Source of the DNA: Marinobacter daepoensis DSM 16072
GTDB lineage: Bacteria; Pseudomonadota; Gammaproteobacteria; Pseudomonadales; Oleiphilaceae
Direction of reading: 5' to 3'
Length of the DNA stretch: 64,000 nucleotides
Assembly: GCF_000421165.1 (NCBI RefSeq)
Contig: NZ_ATWI01000011.1
Location: forward strand, 62,001 to 126,000
Below the pieces are notes generated by a model. That model made no database searches. It saw only the letters and a program-made list of their open reading frames with translations, and had not been told where the DNA came from. Positions 53,639 to 61,709 of the stretch are shown here, in pieces (position 1 is the first letter of the stretch; every line of letters starts with the position of its first letter). The position numbers were made by a program, and so were the translations under genes.

Positions 53639-53888
53639 CCAAAAGGCTACCCTTAACAGGTACTGAATCACCGTCCTGGCAATTCAGATTCGGAACAGGT
53701 TGGCGCGTCCATGCGCGATGGGCAACCGCCATGTTGCCTGTCCTTGCTTCCATTCCCTGGTGCCGGCGTCCTAGCCGGCTATCCGATTCGTTATCCCTTA
53801 AGCGAGGCGTCCCTGTATCCCTGCCTCTCCCCGCAATCCCTGCAGGGGTGCGTCCGATGCGTCGTCCTTTTCCCTGTCATCCTTGACG
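53622..53888 (-). ncRNA. CsrB/RsmZ-like CsrA-sequestering small RNA
   Basis: About 265 nt without a credible protein gene. Read on the minus strand it contains 16 GGA motifs (AGGA, GGGA, CGGA, TGGA). Several sit in hairpin loops: GTCA-AGGA-TGAC at the 5' end, GCCGGC-TAGGAC-GCCGGC, GCGC-ATGGAC-GCGC and CC-AGGAC-GG. It ends in the hairpin AAGGGTAGCC / GGCTACCCTT (53631-53654) followed by TTTGTTTTTT. A -10-like TACTAT lies at 53900-53895. CsrB, CsrC, RsmY and RsmZ share exactly this design: they bind and titrate the translational regulator CsrA/RsmA. Family sequence identity is low, so the name is by architecture. Exact ends are estimates. Confidence 0.85.
53631..53654 (-). terminator. Terminator of the CsrB-like RNA
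   Basis: A perfect 10-bp stem, AAGGGTAGCC and GGCTACCCTT, with a 4-base loop. On the minus strand it is followed by TTTGTTTTTT; on the plus strand there is no U-run. Hence it terminates the minus-strand sRNA, not the plus-strand methyltransferase, whose TAG stop it contains. Confidence 0.85.
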
Positions 53889-53894
53889 ATAATC

Positions 53895-54054
53895 ATAGTA
53901 CCAAGACCGGCTTTACAAACATGTGACCTGTGCCCTTTGGGATTGGCATTGACAGATGAAGAGGTTGGAAAATCTATAATAATCATTGCGTTGAGTTAAT
54001 TTTCCGAGGTGAGATCACTGACTGCGCACGGCTTTTCACAGCCAGTTCTTACAA
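53895..54054 (-). promoter_or_regulatory. Promoter and possible GacA/UvrY upstream site of the sRNA
   Basis: The -10 candidate is TACTAT (53900-53895, minus). The -35 region is not consensus. About 150 bases upstream on the minus strand is TGTAAG-AACTGG-CTGTGA. Its left half matches the GacA/UvrY consensus TGTAAG-N6-CTTACA exactly, the right half only in 3 of 6. The position fits the known upstream activating site, the sequence only partly. The remainder of 53901-54079 shows no gene. Confidence 0.4.
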
Positions 54055-54079
54055 GTTTGTAGGAAATATCTCACGCAGG

Positions 54080-54475
54080 TTAGGGGGATTTTCTCAAGCC
54101 TGGCTGCTGAGCCAGGCGGAGGCCAGGCCAGGGCAGCAGTCCAAGGCCGATGCCGGCAGCGTCGGCGGCGAGGTCGGCGATTGAGAAATCCCGGTAAGGC
54201 AGGTTCGCCTGCACCGCTTCCAGAGCCAGCCCGAAGCCCAGCAAGGCCGGGGCGTACCAGAATACGGAGAGCCTTGGCCAGGCCAGCCGGGTGACCAGAG
54301 TGAGCTCAAGGAAGGCGATCAGGTGATTGATCTTGTCGTTGGGCGATGCCGGTATCGGGTAGCTGCTGCTGGTCGTGGCCAGATACAGAATGGCTGCGAT
54401 GGAGGAAAACAGAACCGCTTGCCAGAGCCGGTGCATGGTCAGAAGCGTGATGATAATGGACCGGATGCGTAACAT
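54080..54475 (-). CDS. VanZ-like membrane protein
   Basis: A small integral membrane protein of 131 residues with about four hydrophobic segments and the VanZ-type motifs SPNDKINHLIAFLELT and GLALEAVQANLPYRDFSIADLAADAAGIGLG (the EAVQ...RxxSxxDxxANxxG-like pattern). Function is unknown in this context; VanZ members give low-level teicoplanin resistance or act in sugar-polymer operons. It lies upstream of, and in the same direction as, the CsrB-like sRNA. Confidence 0.8.
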   Translation of the reverse strand: MLRIRSIIITLLTMHRLWQAVLFSSIAAILYLATTSSSYPIPASPNDKINHLIAFLELTLVTRLAWPRLSVFWYAPALLGFGLALEAVQANLPYRDFSIADLAADAAGIGLGLLPWPGLRLAQQPGLRKSP

Positions 54476-54570
54476 AGTGATATCCGAGACTCCTCGCGGG
54501 CTGTGGGATCGATCCCGACATGATATGCTTTGCGCCCCGTTATTGTCATGGCAGCGGAGGATCTCCAGTA

Positions 54571-55320
54571 ATGCTCAAGGGTAACTTTTTTCGTGGACTG
54601 GGCTATCTGGGGGAAGGCTTCGGGCTGATTCGCCAGCCGGGTCTCCGTTTGTTTGTTGTCATTCCACTGATTATCAACGTTCTGCTGTTCGGGTTGCTGT
54701 TCTATTTCCTGGCGGAACTGTTCACGGGCCTGATCGCCGCTGCGATGGCCTGGTTGCCTGACTGGGCCTGGCTGCAAGCGCTGGACTGGTTGTTCTGGCT
54801 GCTTTACGGCGTTGTGATTCTGCTGATGCTTGCGTACGGCTTCGTGATTATTGCCAACCTGATAGGCTCTCCTTTTTACGGATACCTTGCGGAACTGACC
54901 GAGAAACAGCTCACCGGTCAGGAAGTGTCGACCGAGGACAGCTGGTCGGCCATTGTCAGGGATATTCCCCGTTCACTCTGGCGTGAAGTTCAGAAAATCG
55001 CCTATTACCTGCCCAGAGCCCTTGGATTGTTCATTATTGGCCTGATTCCTGTGGTCAATCTGGTTGCCGCTGTTCTGTGGTTCCTGTTCAACAGCTGGAT
55101 GATGGCCCTGCAGTATGTGGACTATCCGGCGGATAATCATAAAGTCAGTTTCCCCGCGTTGCGTCAGCGGCTGGCCGACACCCGTTTGTCGGCGCTGGGC
55201 TTCGGTTTGCCGGTTGCCCTGGCCGCCATGGTGCCTGTGCTTAACCTGTTTGTCGTACCCGCGGCGGTCTGCGGCGCGACGGCTTATTGGGTTCGGGAAA
55301 GCAATTCAAACACTCAGTAA
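54571..55320 (+). CDS. CysZ-like sulfate permease / EI24 family
   Basis: A 249-residue membrane protein, near E. coli CysZ (253). Start GNFFRGLGYLGEGFGLIRQPGLRLFVVIPLIINVLLF and IANLIGSPFYGYLAELTE with the conserved GSPFYG, then SWMMALQYVDYPADNHKVSF are CysZ hallmarks. CysZ mediates sulfate uptake. Five to six hydrophobic segments. GGAGG precedes the ATG at 54571. RapA follows after 18 bases, likely one transcript. Confidence 0.88.
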   Translation: MLKGNFFRGLGYLGEGFGLIRQPGLRLFVVIPLIINVLLFGLLFYFLAELFTGLIAAAMAWLPDWAWLQALDWLFWLLYGVVILLMLAYGFVIIANLIGSPFYGYLAELTEKQLTGQEVSTEDSWSAIVRDIPRSLWREVQKIAYYLPRALGLFIIGLIPVVNLVAAVLWFLFNSWMMALQYVDYPADNHKVSFPALRQRLADTRLSALGFGLPVALAAMVPVLNLFVVPAAVCGATAYWVRESNSNTQ

Positions 55321-55338
55321 TCAGTCTCTGGAGGTTTC

Positions 55339-58200
55339 TTGGAAACATCGGAATTTGTCATCGGCCAGCGTTGGGTCAGCCACAGCGATACTGCCCTGGG
55401 GCTAGGGATCGTGACGGATATCTCGGGGCGCAGGGTCACCCTCGGGTTTCCGGCAGCCGATGAGGAGCGCACCTACGCCATTGATAATGCGCCTCTGTCT
55501 CGAATTGTCTATCAGCAGGGTGAGGAAATAGAAACCTTTGAGGGCGAACGCTACACCGTGCGTGCGGTAGAGACGATTGATGGCGTTCTGATGTACCACG
55601 CCGATGACGGCGAAAATATCCAACCGATTTCCGAAGTAAAACTCGCAGGTTCCGTCAACTTCTCTGCACCGCATCAGCGCCTGTTCGCCGGGCAGTTTGA
55701 TCGAAATGGCGCATTCCGGTTGCGGGTTGCGACCCTTCAGCACATGGACCGTTTGCGGGCATCCCCGGCTCAGGGCCTGATTGGGGCTCGCACCCAGCAT
55801 TTGCCGCACCAGCTGTACATCGCCCACGAGGTGGCTCGTCGCCACGCGCCGAGGGTACTGCTGGCGGATGAAGTGGGGCTGGGGAAAACCATCGAAGCGG
55901 GCCTGATTCTGCATTATCAGCTACAGACGGGCCGGGCACGGCGAGCGCTGATTGTGGTGCCTGATTCGCTGATTCATCAGTGGCTGGTTGAGATGCTGCG
56001 GCGCTTCAATCTGCGTTTCTCCATTGTTGATCAGGCCCGTTACGACGACCTCAAGGCCGAAGAAGACGACGTTGATGCGCTGGTGAATCACATCTTCGGA
56101 GACGACGACGCGGTCAATCCTTTTGAGGCGGACCAGCTGGTGCTGTGCAGCCTGGACTTTCTGGTGCGCAGTGAGAAAGCCCGTAAAGACGCCTTTGCTG
56201 CAGGCTGGGATCTTATGGTGGTGGACGAAGCGCATCATCTGGCGTGGTCACCGGAGCAGGCCAGCCCGGAATACGAGGTGGTTGAGCGGTTATCAGAAGC
56301 AAGTCAGGGTTTGCTGTTGCTGACGGCCACCCCGGAACAGATCGGGTTGGCCAGCCATTTCGCCAGGCTGCGTCTGCTGGACCCGGCGCGGTTCCATGAT
56401 CTGGAAGCCTTCCGGCAGGAAGAGCAACAGTACGAAGTGATCAATCAGGTCGTTCGGCGTTTGCAGCAGTCGCCAGAGACACTTTCGCCGGAAGACCAGG
56501 AGGCTCTGGCTGGCTGGCTCGGTGATGAACTGCCCGAGTTGCTGGGCCGGGACGACGCTCATCAGGCTGTGATCGATGCGTTGCTGGACCGCCATGGCAC
56601 GGGGCGGGTTCTGTTTCGCAATACCCGGGCGGCCATTCAGGGCTTTCCGGCACGACAGCCATTGCCGGAGCCGCTGCCCTGTCCGGCCCTGTACGATACG
56701 GAGCGCCATGGTCTGGCGGGGCTGGCGCCGGAGCAGTCGGTGCCGGAAGAGCGTTGGCTGGCGGAAGACCCCCGGGTGGCCTGGCTGGAGAAAAAACTGG
56801 CCGGCCTGCGCCCCGCCAAGGTTGTCGTGATCTGCGCTCACGCCAGCACCGCCATGGCTCTGGAACATTATCTGCAGCTGAGGGCCGGAATCCGCAGCGC
56901 AGCGTTTCATGAGCATCTTAGCCTGATTGAACGGGATCGGGCCGCGGCGTATTTCGCAGACAGCGAACAGGGGGCTCAGGCGCTGATCTGTTCGGAAATC
57001 GGTAGTGAAGGGCGTAACTTCCAGTTTGCTCATCATCTGGTGTTGTTTGACCTGCCGGCGAACCCGGATTTGCTGGAACAGCGTATTGGCCGGCTGGATC
57101 GGATTGGCCAGACAGACGCTATCCGAATCCACATTCCGTATCTGCAGGGCACCAGCCAGGAAGTGCAGTACCGCTGGTTCCAGGAGGGTCTGAATGCCTT
57201 TGCCGAGAGTTGTGCCGTTGGGGTTGCTGTGCAGGAGCATGTGCACGGGGAGTGGCAGCTTGCTCTGGACGGTGATGGCAGCCGGATGGAGCCTCTGGTG
57301 GCGGCCACTGCCGCTGAGACCGCCCGGCTCAAGGAAATGCTGCATAACGGGCGCGATGCCCTGATTGAGTTGAATTCCTGTCGTACTGAGGAAGCCAGCG
57401 CTCTGATTGCAGACATCGAGGCGGAGGAGAACGCTGCCGGGGTGCGGGATTATATGCTCCAGGCCTTCGATATTCTGGGAGTAGACCTCGAAGACCACAG
57501 TGAGCATGCGGATATTCTCAAACCCGGCGAGCAGTTTCAGGCCGGTATGGTTGCAGAGTTGCCTGAAGATGGTTTGACGGTGACCTGGGATCGGCAGCAA
57601 GCGCTGCAACGTGAAGACATGGCCTTTATGAGCTGGGAACATCCGGTGGTGACCGGCGTGATGGATTCAGTGACCAGTGCCGGGTTGGGTAAGGCTGCAC
57701 TGGCGAACCTTTCGGTGAAAGCCCTGCCACCTGGCACGCTGTTGCTGGAAGCGGTCTTTGCCGTTCATTGTCCGGCACCGGAGACCCTGCAACTGACCCG
57801 TTACCTGCCGGTGTCTCCGCTGCGACTGGTGGTGGATGTAAATGGCCGGGATCTGTCCAAAGCCCTTCCCCATGAGCGCTTGAACGAGCTCTGCTCGAAC
57901 ATACGGCGGCGGACGGCCCAGGCCATTGTGCCGAAGATTCGCGCGGAAGTGGAAACCATGGTGGATCATGCTGAGCGACTGGCTGATCCGCACCTGGCAT
58001 CGCTGCGGGAGCGTGCTCTGGACCGGGTCGAGGAAGGGTTTGGGCCGGAGATTCGCCGGCTGGAAGCGTTGCGAAAGGTGAACCCGGCGATCCGGGATCA
58101 GGAAGTCGATTTCCTTCGTGATCAGCTGGCGTCGGCCCGGAGCTCGTTGGAGCATGCCTCCCTCGCGCTGGAGGGAATCCGTGTCATCGTCACATCTTAG
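55339..58200 (+). CDS. rapA: RNA polymerase-associated ATPase RapA
   Basis: A 953-residue Swi2/Snf2 ATPase that recycles RNA polymerase after termination (E. coli RapA 968). The N-terminal Tudor-like part begins FVIGQRWVSHSDTALGLGIV. Walker A is DEVGLGKTIEAGLIL, the DEAH box is VVDEAHHL, motif III is LLLTATPEQ, and the helicase C-terminal lobe holds ICSEIGSEGRNFQFAHHLVLFDLPANPDLLEQRIGRLDRIGQ. The start is TTG at 55339, supported by GGAGG 5-9 bases upstream and by the conserved first residues. Confidence 0.94.
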   Translation: METSEFVIGQRWVSHSDTALGLGIVTDISGRRVTLGFPAADEERTYAIDNAPLSRIVYQQGEEIETFEGERYTVRAVETIDGVLMYHADDGENIQPISEVKLAGSVNFSAPHQRLFAGQFDRNGAFRLRVATLQHMDRLRASPAQGLIGARTQHLPHQLYIAHEVARRHAPRVLLADEVGLGKTIEAGLILHYQLQTGRARRALIVVPDSLIHQWLVEMLRRFNLRFSIVDQARYDDLKAEEDDVDALVNHIFGDDDAVNPFEADQLVLCSLDFLVRSEKARKDAFAAGWDLMVVDEAHHLAWSPEQASPEYEVVERLSEASQGLLLLTATPEQIGLASHFARLRLLDPARFHDLEAFRQEEQQYEVINQVVRRLQQSPETLSPEDQEALAGWLGDELPELLGRDDAHQAVIDALLDRHGTGRVLFRNTRAAIQGFPARQPLPEPLPCPALYDTERHGLAGLAPEQSVPEERWLAEDPRVAWLEKKLAGLRPAKVVVICAHASTAMALEHYLQLRAGIRSAAFHEHLSLIERDRAAAYFADSEQGAQALICSEIGSEGRNFQFAHHLVLFDLPANPDLLEQRIGRLDRIGQTDAIRIHIPYLQGTSQEVQYRWFQEGLNAFAESCAVGVAVQEHVHGEWQLALDGDGSRMEPLVAATAAETARLKEMLHNGRDALIELNSCRTEEASALIADIEAEENAAGVRDYMLQAFDILGVDLEDHSEHADILKPGEQFQAGMVAELPEDGLTVTWDRQQALQREDMAFMSWEHPVVTGVMDSVTSAGLGKAALANLSVKALPPGTLLLEAVFAVHCPAPETLQLTRYLPVSPLRLVVDVNGRDLSKALPHERLNELCSNIRRRTAQAIVPKIRAEVETMVDHAERLADPHLASLRERALDRVEEGFGPEIRRLEALRKVNPAIRDQEVDFLRDQLASARSSLEHASLALEGIRVIVTS

Positions 58201-58287
58201 TGACGCTAACCGCCTGAACACAGGCTGTTATCTGGCAGACAGGCATCTGTTAGGGTAAGTTGAACGTAACGAAGTGTAGTCAAAGGC

Positions 58288-58305
58288 CTCCGGTGAGAAC
58301 CGGAG
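58288..58305. repeat. Small hairpin in the fadE leader
   Basis: CTCCGG-TGAGAA-CCGGAG, a 6-bp perfect stem 33 bases before the fadE start. It may be an RNA structure; no FadR or PsrA site was recognised in the 138-base leader. Confidence 0.35.
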
Positions 58306-58338
58306 ACTCCAATCCATGGAAGACAGAGAGATCCTGAG

Positions 58339-60786
58339 ATGACTTTGATTCTGTTTCTGGTTGCCCTCGCAGGCTTGCTGTATGTGATGCGCCGTGAGTC
58401 CGGTGCCAAATCTGCGATCGGTGTAATGGTGGTGGTGGGCGTGCTCTCCCTGTTCCTGGCATCGGGCTGGCTGGCGTTTGTTTTGCTGGCCGGCGCTGCG
58501 GTTACAGCCATGGCGGGGCTTCCGCAGTTCCGCCAGAGCTGGCTGACTCCCCGTGTTTTCGCCATGTTCAAGAAAGTGGCGCCCCGGGTGTCAGACACAG
58601 AGAAGGTGGCGCTGGAAGCGGGTACCGTTGGCTGGGACGGCGAACTGTTTACAGGTCGTCCGGATTGGCACAACCTGCTGATCAATCGCCACACCGGGCT
58701 GAGTGAGGAAGAGCAGGCGTTTGTAGACAATCAGTGCACCCAGGCCATTTCCATGTGCAACGCCTGGGATCTGGCCGTCGAACGTGCCGATTTGCCCAGC
58801 GAACTCTGGGATTTCCTGAAGAAGGAAAAATTCTTCGGCATGATTATCCCGAAAGAGTATGGCGGGCTGGGGTTCTCCGCCAAGGCCCAGACCGCGGTAC
58901 TGCAGAAGCTCGCCGGCAACGAAATGCTGATGGTCACTGTTGGCGTACCCAACTCCCTTGGCCCGGGTGAGTTGTTGGTGAAATACGGTACGGAAGAGCA
59001 GAAAAAGCACTATTTGCCGAGGCTGGCCGATGGCCGGGAAATTCCCTGCTTTGGTCTGACCGGCCCGCGAGCGGGGTCCGATGCGACCTCATTGCCGGAT
59101 ACCGGCATCGTCTGTAAACAGGACGTGGATGGTAAAGAAGTGCTGGGTATCCGGCTGAACTTCGAAAAACGCTGGATTACCCTTGCACCTGTGGCCACGG
59201 TGGTGGGGCTGGCCTTCCGGATGTTTGATCCGGATGGCTTGCTGGGCGACACCAAAGATTACGGGATAACCTGTGCGCTGATTCCCCGGGACACCGACGG
59301 CATGGAGATTGGTCGCCGGCACTGTCCCATCGGCTCTCCCTTTATGAACGGGCCGATCAAGGGCAAGGATGTTTTTATCCCTCTGGATTACATCATCGGT
59401 GGTCAGGAAATGGCGGGGCAGGGCTGGCGGATGCTCGTTGAGTGTCTGTCGGTGGGTCGCTGCATCACGTTGCCCTCTGGTGCCGCTGGTGCTGCGGCTT
59501 ATGCCGTTGGCACGGCAGGAGGCTTTACCCGTATTCGCCGGCAGTTCAATACCCCGGTGGCGGAAATGGAAGGGGTTCAGGCTCCGCTGGCCAGGATTGC
59601 GGCCAAAACCTATATTGCTCAGGCGGCGGTTAATCACACGGCCAACATGATCGACCGGGGTGAGAAACCTGCGGTACCGTCGGCCATTCTGAAGTACCAC
59701 CTGACCGAGTTCCAGCGGGAGATTCTGACCGACGCCATGGATGTACACGGTGGCAAGACTGTCACACTTGGCCCCCGCAATTACCTTGGTATCGGCTACA
59801 GCGGTGCCGCTGTGTCTATCACGGTGGAAGGGGCTAACATCATGACCCGCAGCCTGATGATCTTTGGCCAGGGGGCGATTCGTTGTCATCCCTATGTGCT
59901 GAAAGAGCTGGCAGCCAAAGATAACGACGACCTCAACGCGTTTGATGAAGCCTTTTTCGGCCATGCCGGCCTTATCTTCGGGAATGCGGCCAGAGCCTTT
60001 ACGCAGGCTTTGGGGCTGGGGAAAGCAGACGTGCCGTTCGACAGTGCATCCCGCCGGTATGCCCAGGCGCTGGCCCGATTCAGTTCAGCGTTCGGCCTGT
60101 GCGCTGATGCGGCCATGACAACGCTGGGTGGTGAGCTGAAAATGCGCGAGCTGATCTCGGCGCGTTTGGGTGACATGCTGGCGAATCTGTATCTGGCGTC
60201 CATGGTGCTCAAGAACTGGCATGAGACCCAACCGGTGGACGGCGAAAAAGAGTTGATGCAATACAGTCTGGCTTTCTTGCTGAACCGGACAGAGCGTGCA
60301 CTTGACGAGTTCCTCCAGAACTTGCCGAATCGCCCGGTCGCGGCGGCATTGCGGGTGATTACTCTGCCGCTGGGATGCCGCTGGGATGCTCCTCACGATG
60401 ATCTTGCTCGTACGCTGGCGCGTTCGATCACCACCGATACACCGGTTCGTCACAAACTGATGGCCGGGGCCTGGACCACGGAGGAAGACGGTGGCGCAGA
60501 GAATCCGGTGGCCCGATACAATGAGTTGCTGAAGGACTACGATAAGGCTGAGCAGCTGTATCGAAAAGCAACCAAAGCGTATGCGAAGGGCGAGCTGCCG
60601 ATAACGGCGCTGCATCCCGAAGAGCGTTTTGACGCTGCTCTGGAGGCGGGGGTGTTCAGCAAGGAAGAGGCTGACTTCATGCGCCAGTACGAAGCGGTGG
60701 TACTGGAAATGCTCACGGTGGATGACTTCCCGTTCGATGCATTTGCCCGTAACCGGGAAACGTTGATTGATCACAACCCGGCCTGA
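58339..60786 (+). CDS. fadE: Acyl-CoA dehydrogenase FadE
   Basis: An 815-residue long-chain acyl-CoA dehydrogenase (E. coli FadE 814) catalysing the first step of fatty-acid beta-oxidation. Two hydrophobic segments in residues 1-60 anchor it at the membrane. The acyl-CoA dehydrogenase core has IPKEYGGLGFSAKAQTAV and FGLTGPRAGSDA (substrate/FAD), VSITVEGANIMTRSLMIFGQGAIRCHPY near 495-520, and the long C-terminal DUF1974 domain. FluC follows after 13 bases. Confidence 0.94.
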   Translation: MTLILFLVALAGLLYVMRRESGAKSAIGVMVVVGVLSLFLASGWLAFVLLAGAAVTAMAGLPQFRQSWLTPRVFAMFKKVAPRVSDTEKVALEAGTVGWDGELFTGRPDWHNLLINRHTGLSEEEQAFVDNQCTQAISMCNAWDLAVERADLPSELWDFLKKEKFFGMIIPKEYGGLGFSAKAQTAVLQKLAGNEMLMVTVGVPNSLGPGELLVKYGTEEQKKHYLPRLADGREIPCFGLTGPRAGSDATSLPDTGIVCKQDVDGKEVLGIRLNFEKRWITLAPVATVVGLAFRMFDPDGLLGDTKDYGITCALIPRDTDGMEIGRRHCPIGSPFMNGPIKGKDVFIPLDYIIGGQEMAGQGWRMLVECLSVGRCITLPSGAAGAAAYAVGTAGGFTRIRRQFNTPVAEMEGVQAPLARIAAKTYIAQAAVNHTANMIDRGEKPAVPSAILKYHLTEFQREILTDAMDVHGGKTVTLGPRNYLGIGYSGAAVSITVEGANIMTRSLMIFGQGAIRCHPYVLKELAAKDNDDLNAFDEAFFGHAGLIFGNAARAFTQALGLGKADVPFDSASRRYAQALARFSSAFGLCADAAMTTLGGELKMRELISARLGDMLANLYLASMVLKNWHETQPVDGEKELMQYSLAFLLNRTERALDEFLQNLPNRPVAAALRVITLPLGCRWDAPHDDLARTLARSITTDTPVRHKLMAGAWTTEEDGGAENPVARYNELLKDYDKAEQLYRKATKAYAKGELPITALHPEERFDAALEAGVFSKEEADFMRQYEAVVLEMLTVDDFPFDAFARNRETLIDHNPA

Positions 60787-60799
60787 GGTGCCGGGTAGT

Positions 60800-61180
60800 A
60801 TGTGGTTATCGGTTCTTGCCGTCAGTGTTGGCGCCGTGATCGGCGCCAACCTTCGCTGGGCGTTGGGGCTCTGGCTGAACGCCAGCTATCACGCAATCCC
60901 CTGGGGAACGCTTCTGGCGAATCTCAGTGGTGGCTGGCTGGTTGGTCTGTTGATGGGCTTCTTCACTCACAGCAGTGCGCTGTCGCCGGAATGGCGGCTG
61001 TTTGCCATTACCGGGCTGTGTGGCGCCCTGACCACCTTTTCGACTTTTTCCCTGGAAATGTTTGCCGCCCTGCAGGAGGGCAAATGGAGCGTAGCCGTGC
61101 TGGGTATTCTGGCTCACGTGGTGGGCTCGATCCTGATGACGGCGCTGGGTTTCGTGACGTTTTCGATGGTTCGTGGCTAG
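60800..61180 (+). CDS. crcB: Fluoride channel FluC (CrcB)
   Basis: A 126-residue four-helix fluoride-specific channel that works as an antiparallel dimer. Hallmarks: GAVIGANLRWALGLW, GTLLANLSGGWLVGLLMG (Asn pore residue) and ITGLCGALTTFSTFSLE (Phe box and central sodium site). Start at 60800, with GAGG upstream; the longer frame overlapping fadE is not needed. No fluoride riboswitch is visible before it; the gene seems to follow fadE on one transcript. Confidence 0.92.
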   Translation: MWLSVLAVSVGAVIGANLRWALGLWLNASYHAIPWGTLLANLSGGWLVGLLMGFFTHSSALSPEWRLFAITGLCGALTTFSTFSLEMFAALQEGKWSVAVLGILAHVVGSILMTALGFVTFSMVRG

Positions 61181-61241
61181 GGGGTTCCCTGGCATCGGAA
61201 TCCGTGGGTATCAGTACCTATACAAATTATTGAAATTACGC

Positions 61242-61270
61242 TTGGCAAGGCCGGTGTTCCAGAGTAGAGT
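61242..61270 (+). promoter_or_regulatory. Promoter of the cold-shock gene, long leader
   Basis: TTGGCA (61242-61247), 17-base spacer, TAGAGT (61265-61270), predicted start near 61277. This leaves a 5' untranslated leader of about 165 bases before the cold-shock ATG, similar to E. coli cspA (about 159), where the leader acts as a thermosensor. The gap 61181-61441 holds no gene. Confidence 0.5.
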
Positions 61271-61441
61271 GGACGCGTAGGAAAGAATCAGCAAAGCAGT
61301 TCATGAATAAGACGTACCTCAGAAGTTAGCAGTGACCGTCCTGTTTTTGATCCCGCGAGTTCTGTTTTTCCGTAACCCGCTGACCAGCGCTCAAAAAGAG
61401 TGCGGCAGCAGATAATATGATTGATTTCAGGAAGTTTAAGT

Positions 61442-61648
61442 ATGTCTACTACTACCGGTACTGTTAAGTTCTTCAACGAAGCAAAAGGCTTTGGCTTTAT
61501 CACTCGTGAAGGCGGCCCGGACGTATTCGTTCACTACAGCGCCATTCAGGGCTCTGGATTCAAAACCCTGGCCGAAGGTCAGCAGGTTGAGTTCACCGTA
61601 ACTCAGGGCCAGAAAGGTCCTCAGGCGGAGAACGTTGTTGCTCTGTAA
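61442..61648 (+). CDS. CspA-family cold shock protein
   Basis: A 68-residue single-strand nucleic-acid chaperone. RNP1 KGFGFI and RNP2 VFVHYSAI are intact, with the [23 protein letters not shown] tail. ATG at 61442 follows AGGA 9-10 bases upstream. A long structured leader precedes it and a strong terminator follows, so it is monocistronic. Which Csp paralogue it is cannot be told. Confidence 0.95.
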   Translation: MSTTTGTVKFFNEAKGFGFITREGGPDVFVHYSAIQGSGFKTLAEGQQVEFTVTQGQKGPQAENVVAL

Positions 61649-61673
61649 TCCTTTCCGGATTCAGCAATAACCG

Positions 61674-61701
61674 AAAAAAGGCAGCCAAGGCTGCCTTTTT
61701 T
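61674..61701. terminator. Bidirectional terminator after csp
   Basis: AAAAAAGGCAGCC and GGCTGCCTTTTTT flank a 2-base AA centre, a perfect 13-bp stem with U-runs on both strands. It ends the cold-shock transcript and the convergent hydrolase transcript. Confidence 0.9.
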
Positions 61702-61709
61702 GTTGCCGT

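Noticed and set aside
53949..53980. TTGACA ... TATAAT on the plus strand as a promoter
   Set aside because: The hexamers are perfect but the spacer is 20 bases, too long for sigma70, and no plus-strand gene follows for about 590 bases.
53711..53986. Two short frames (71 and 62 residues) in the gap between the methyltransferase and VanZ
   Set aside because: Neither has a good ribosome site or a protein-like composition. The region is better explained by the GGA-rich sRNA.
60787..60799. Fluoride riboswitch upstream of crcB
   Set aside because: Only 13 bases separate fadE and crcB; there is no room for the riboswitch and no matching motif in the fadE 3' end.
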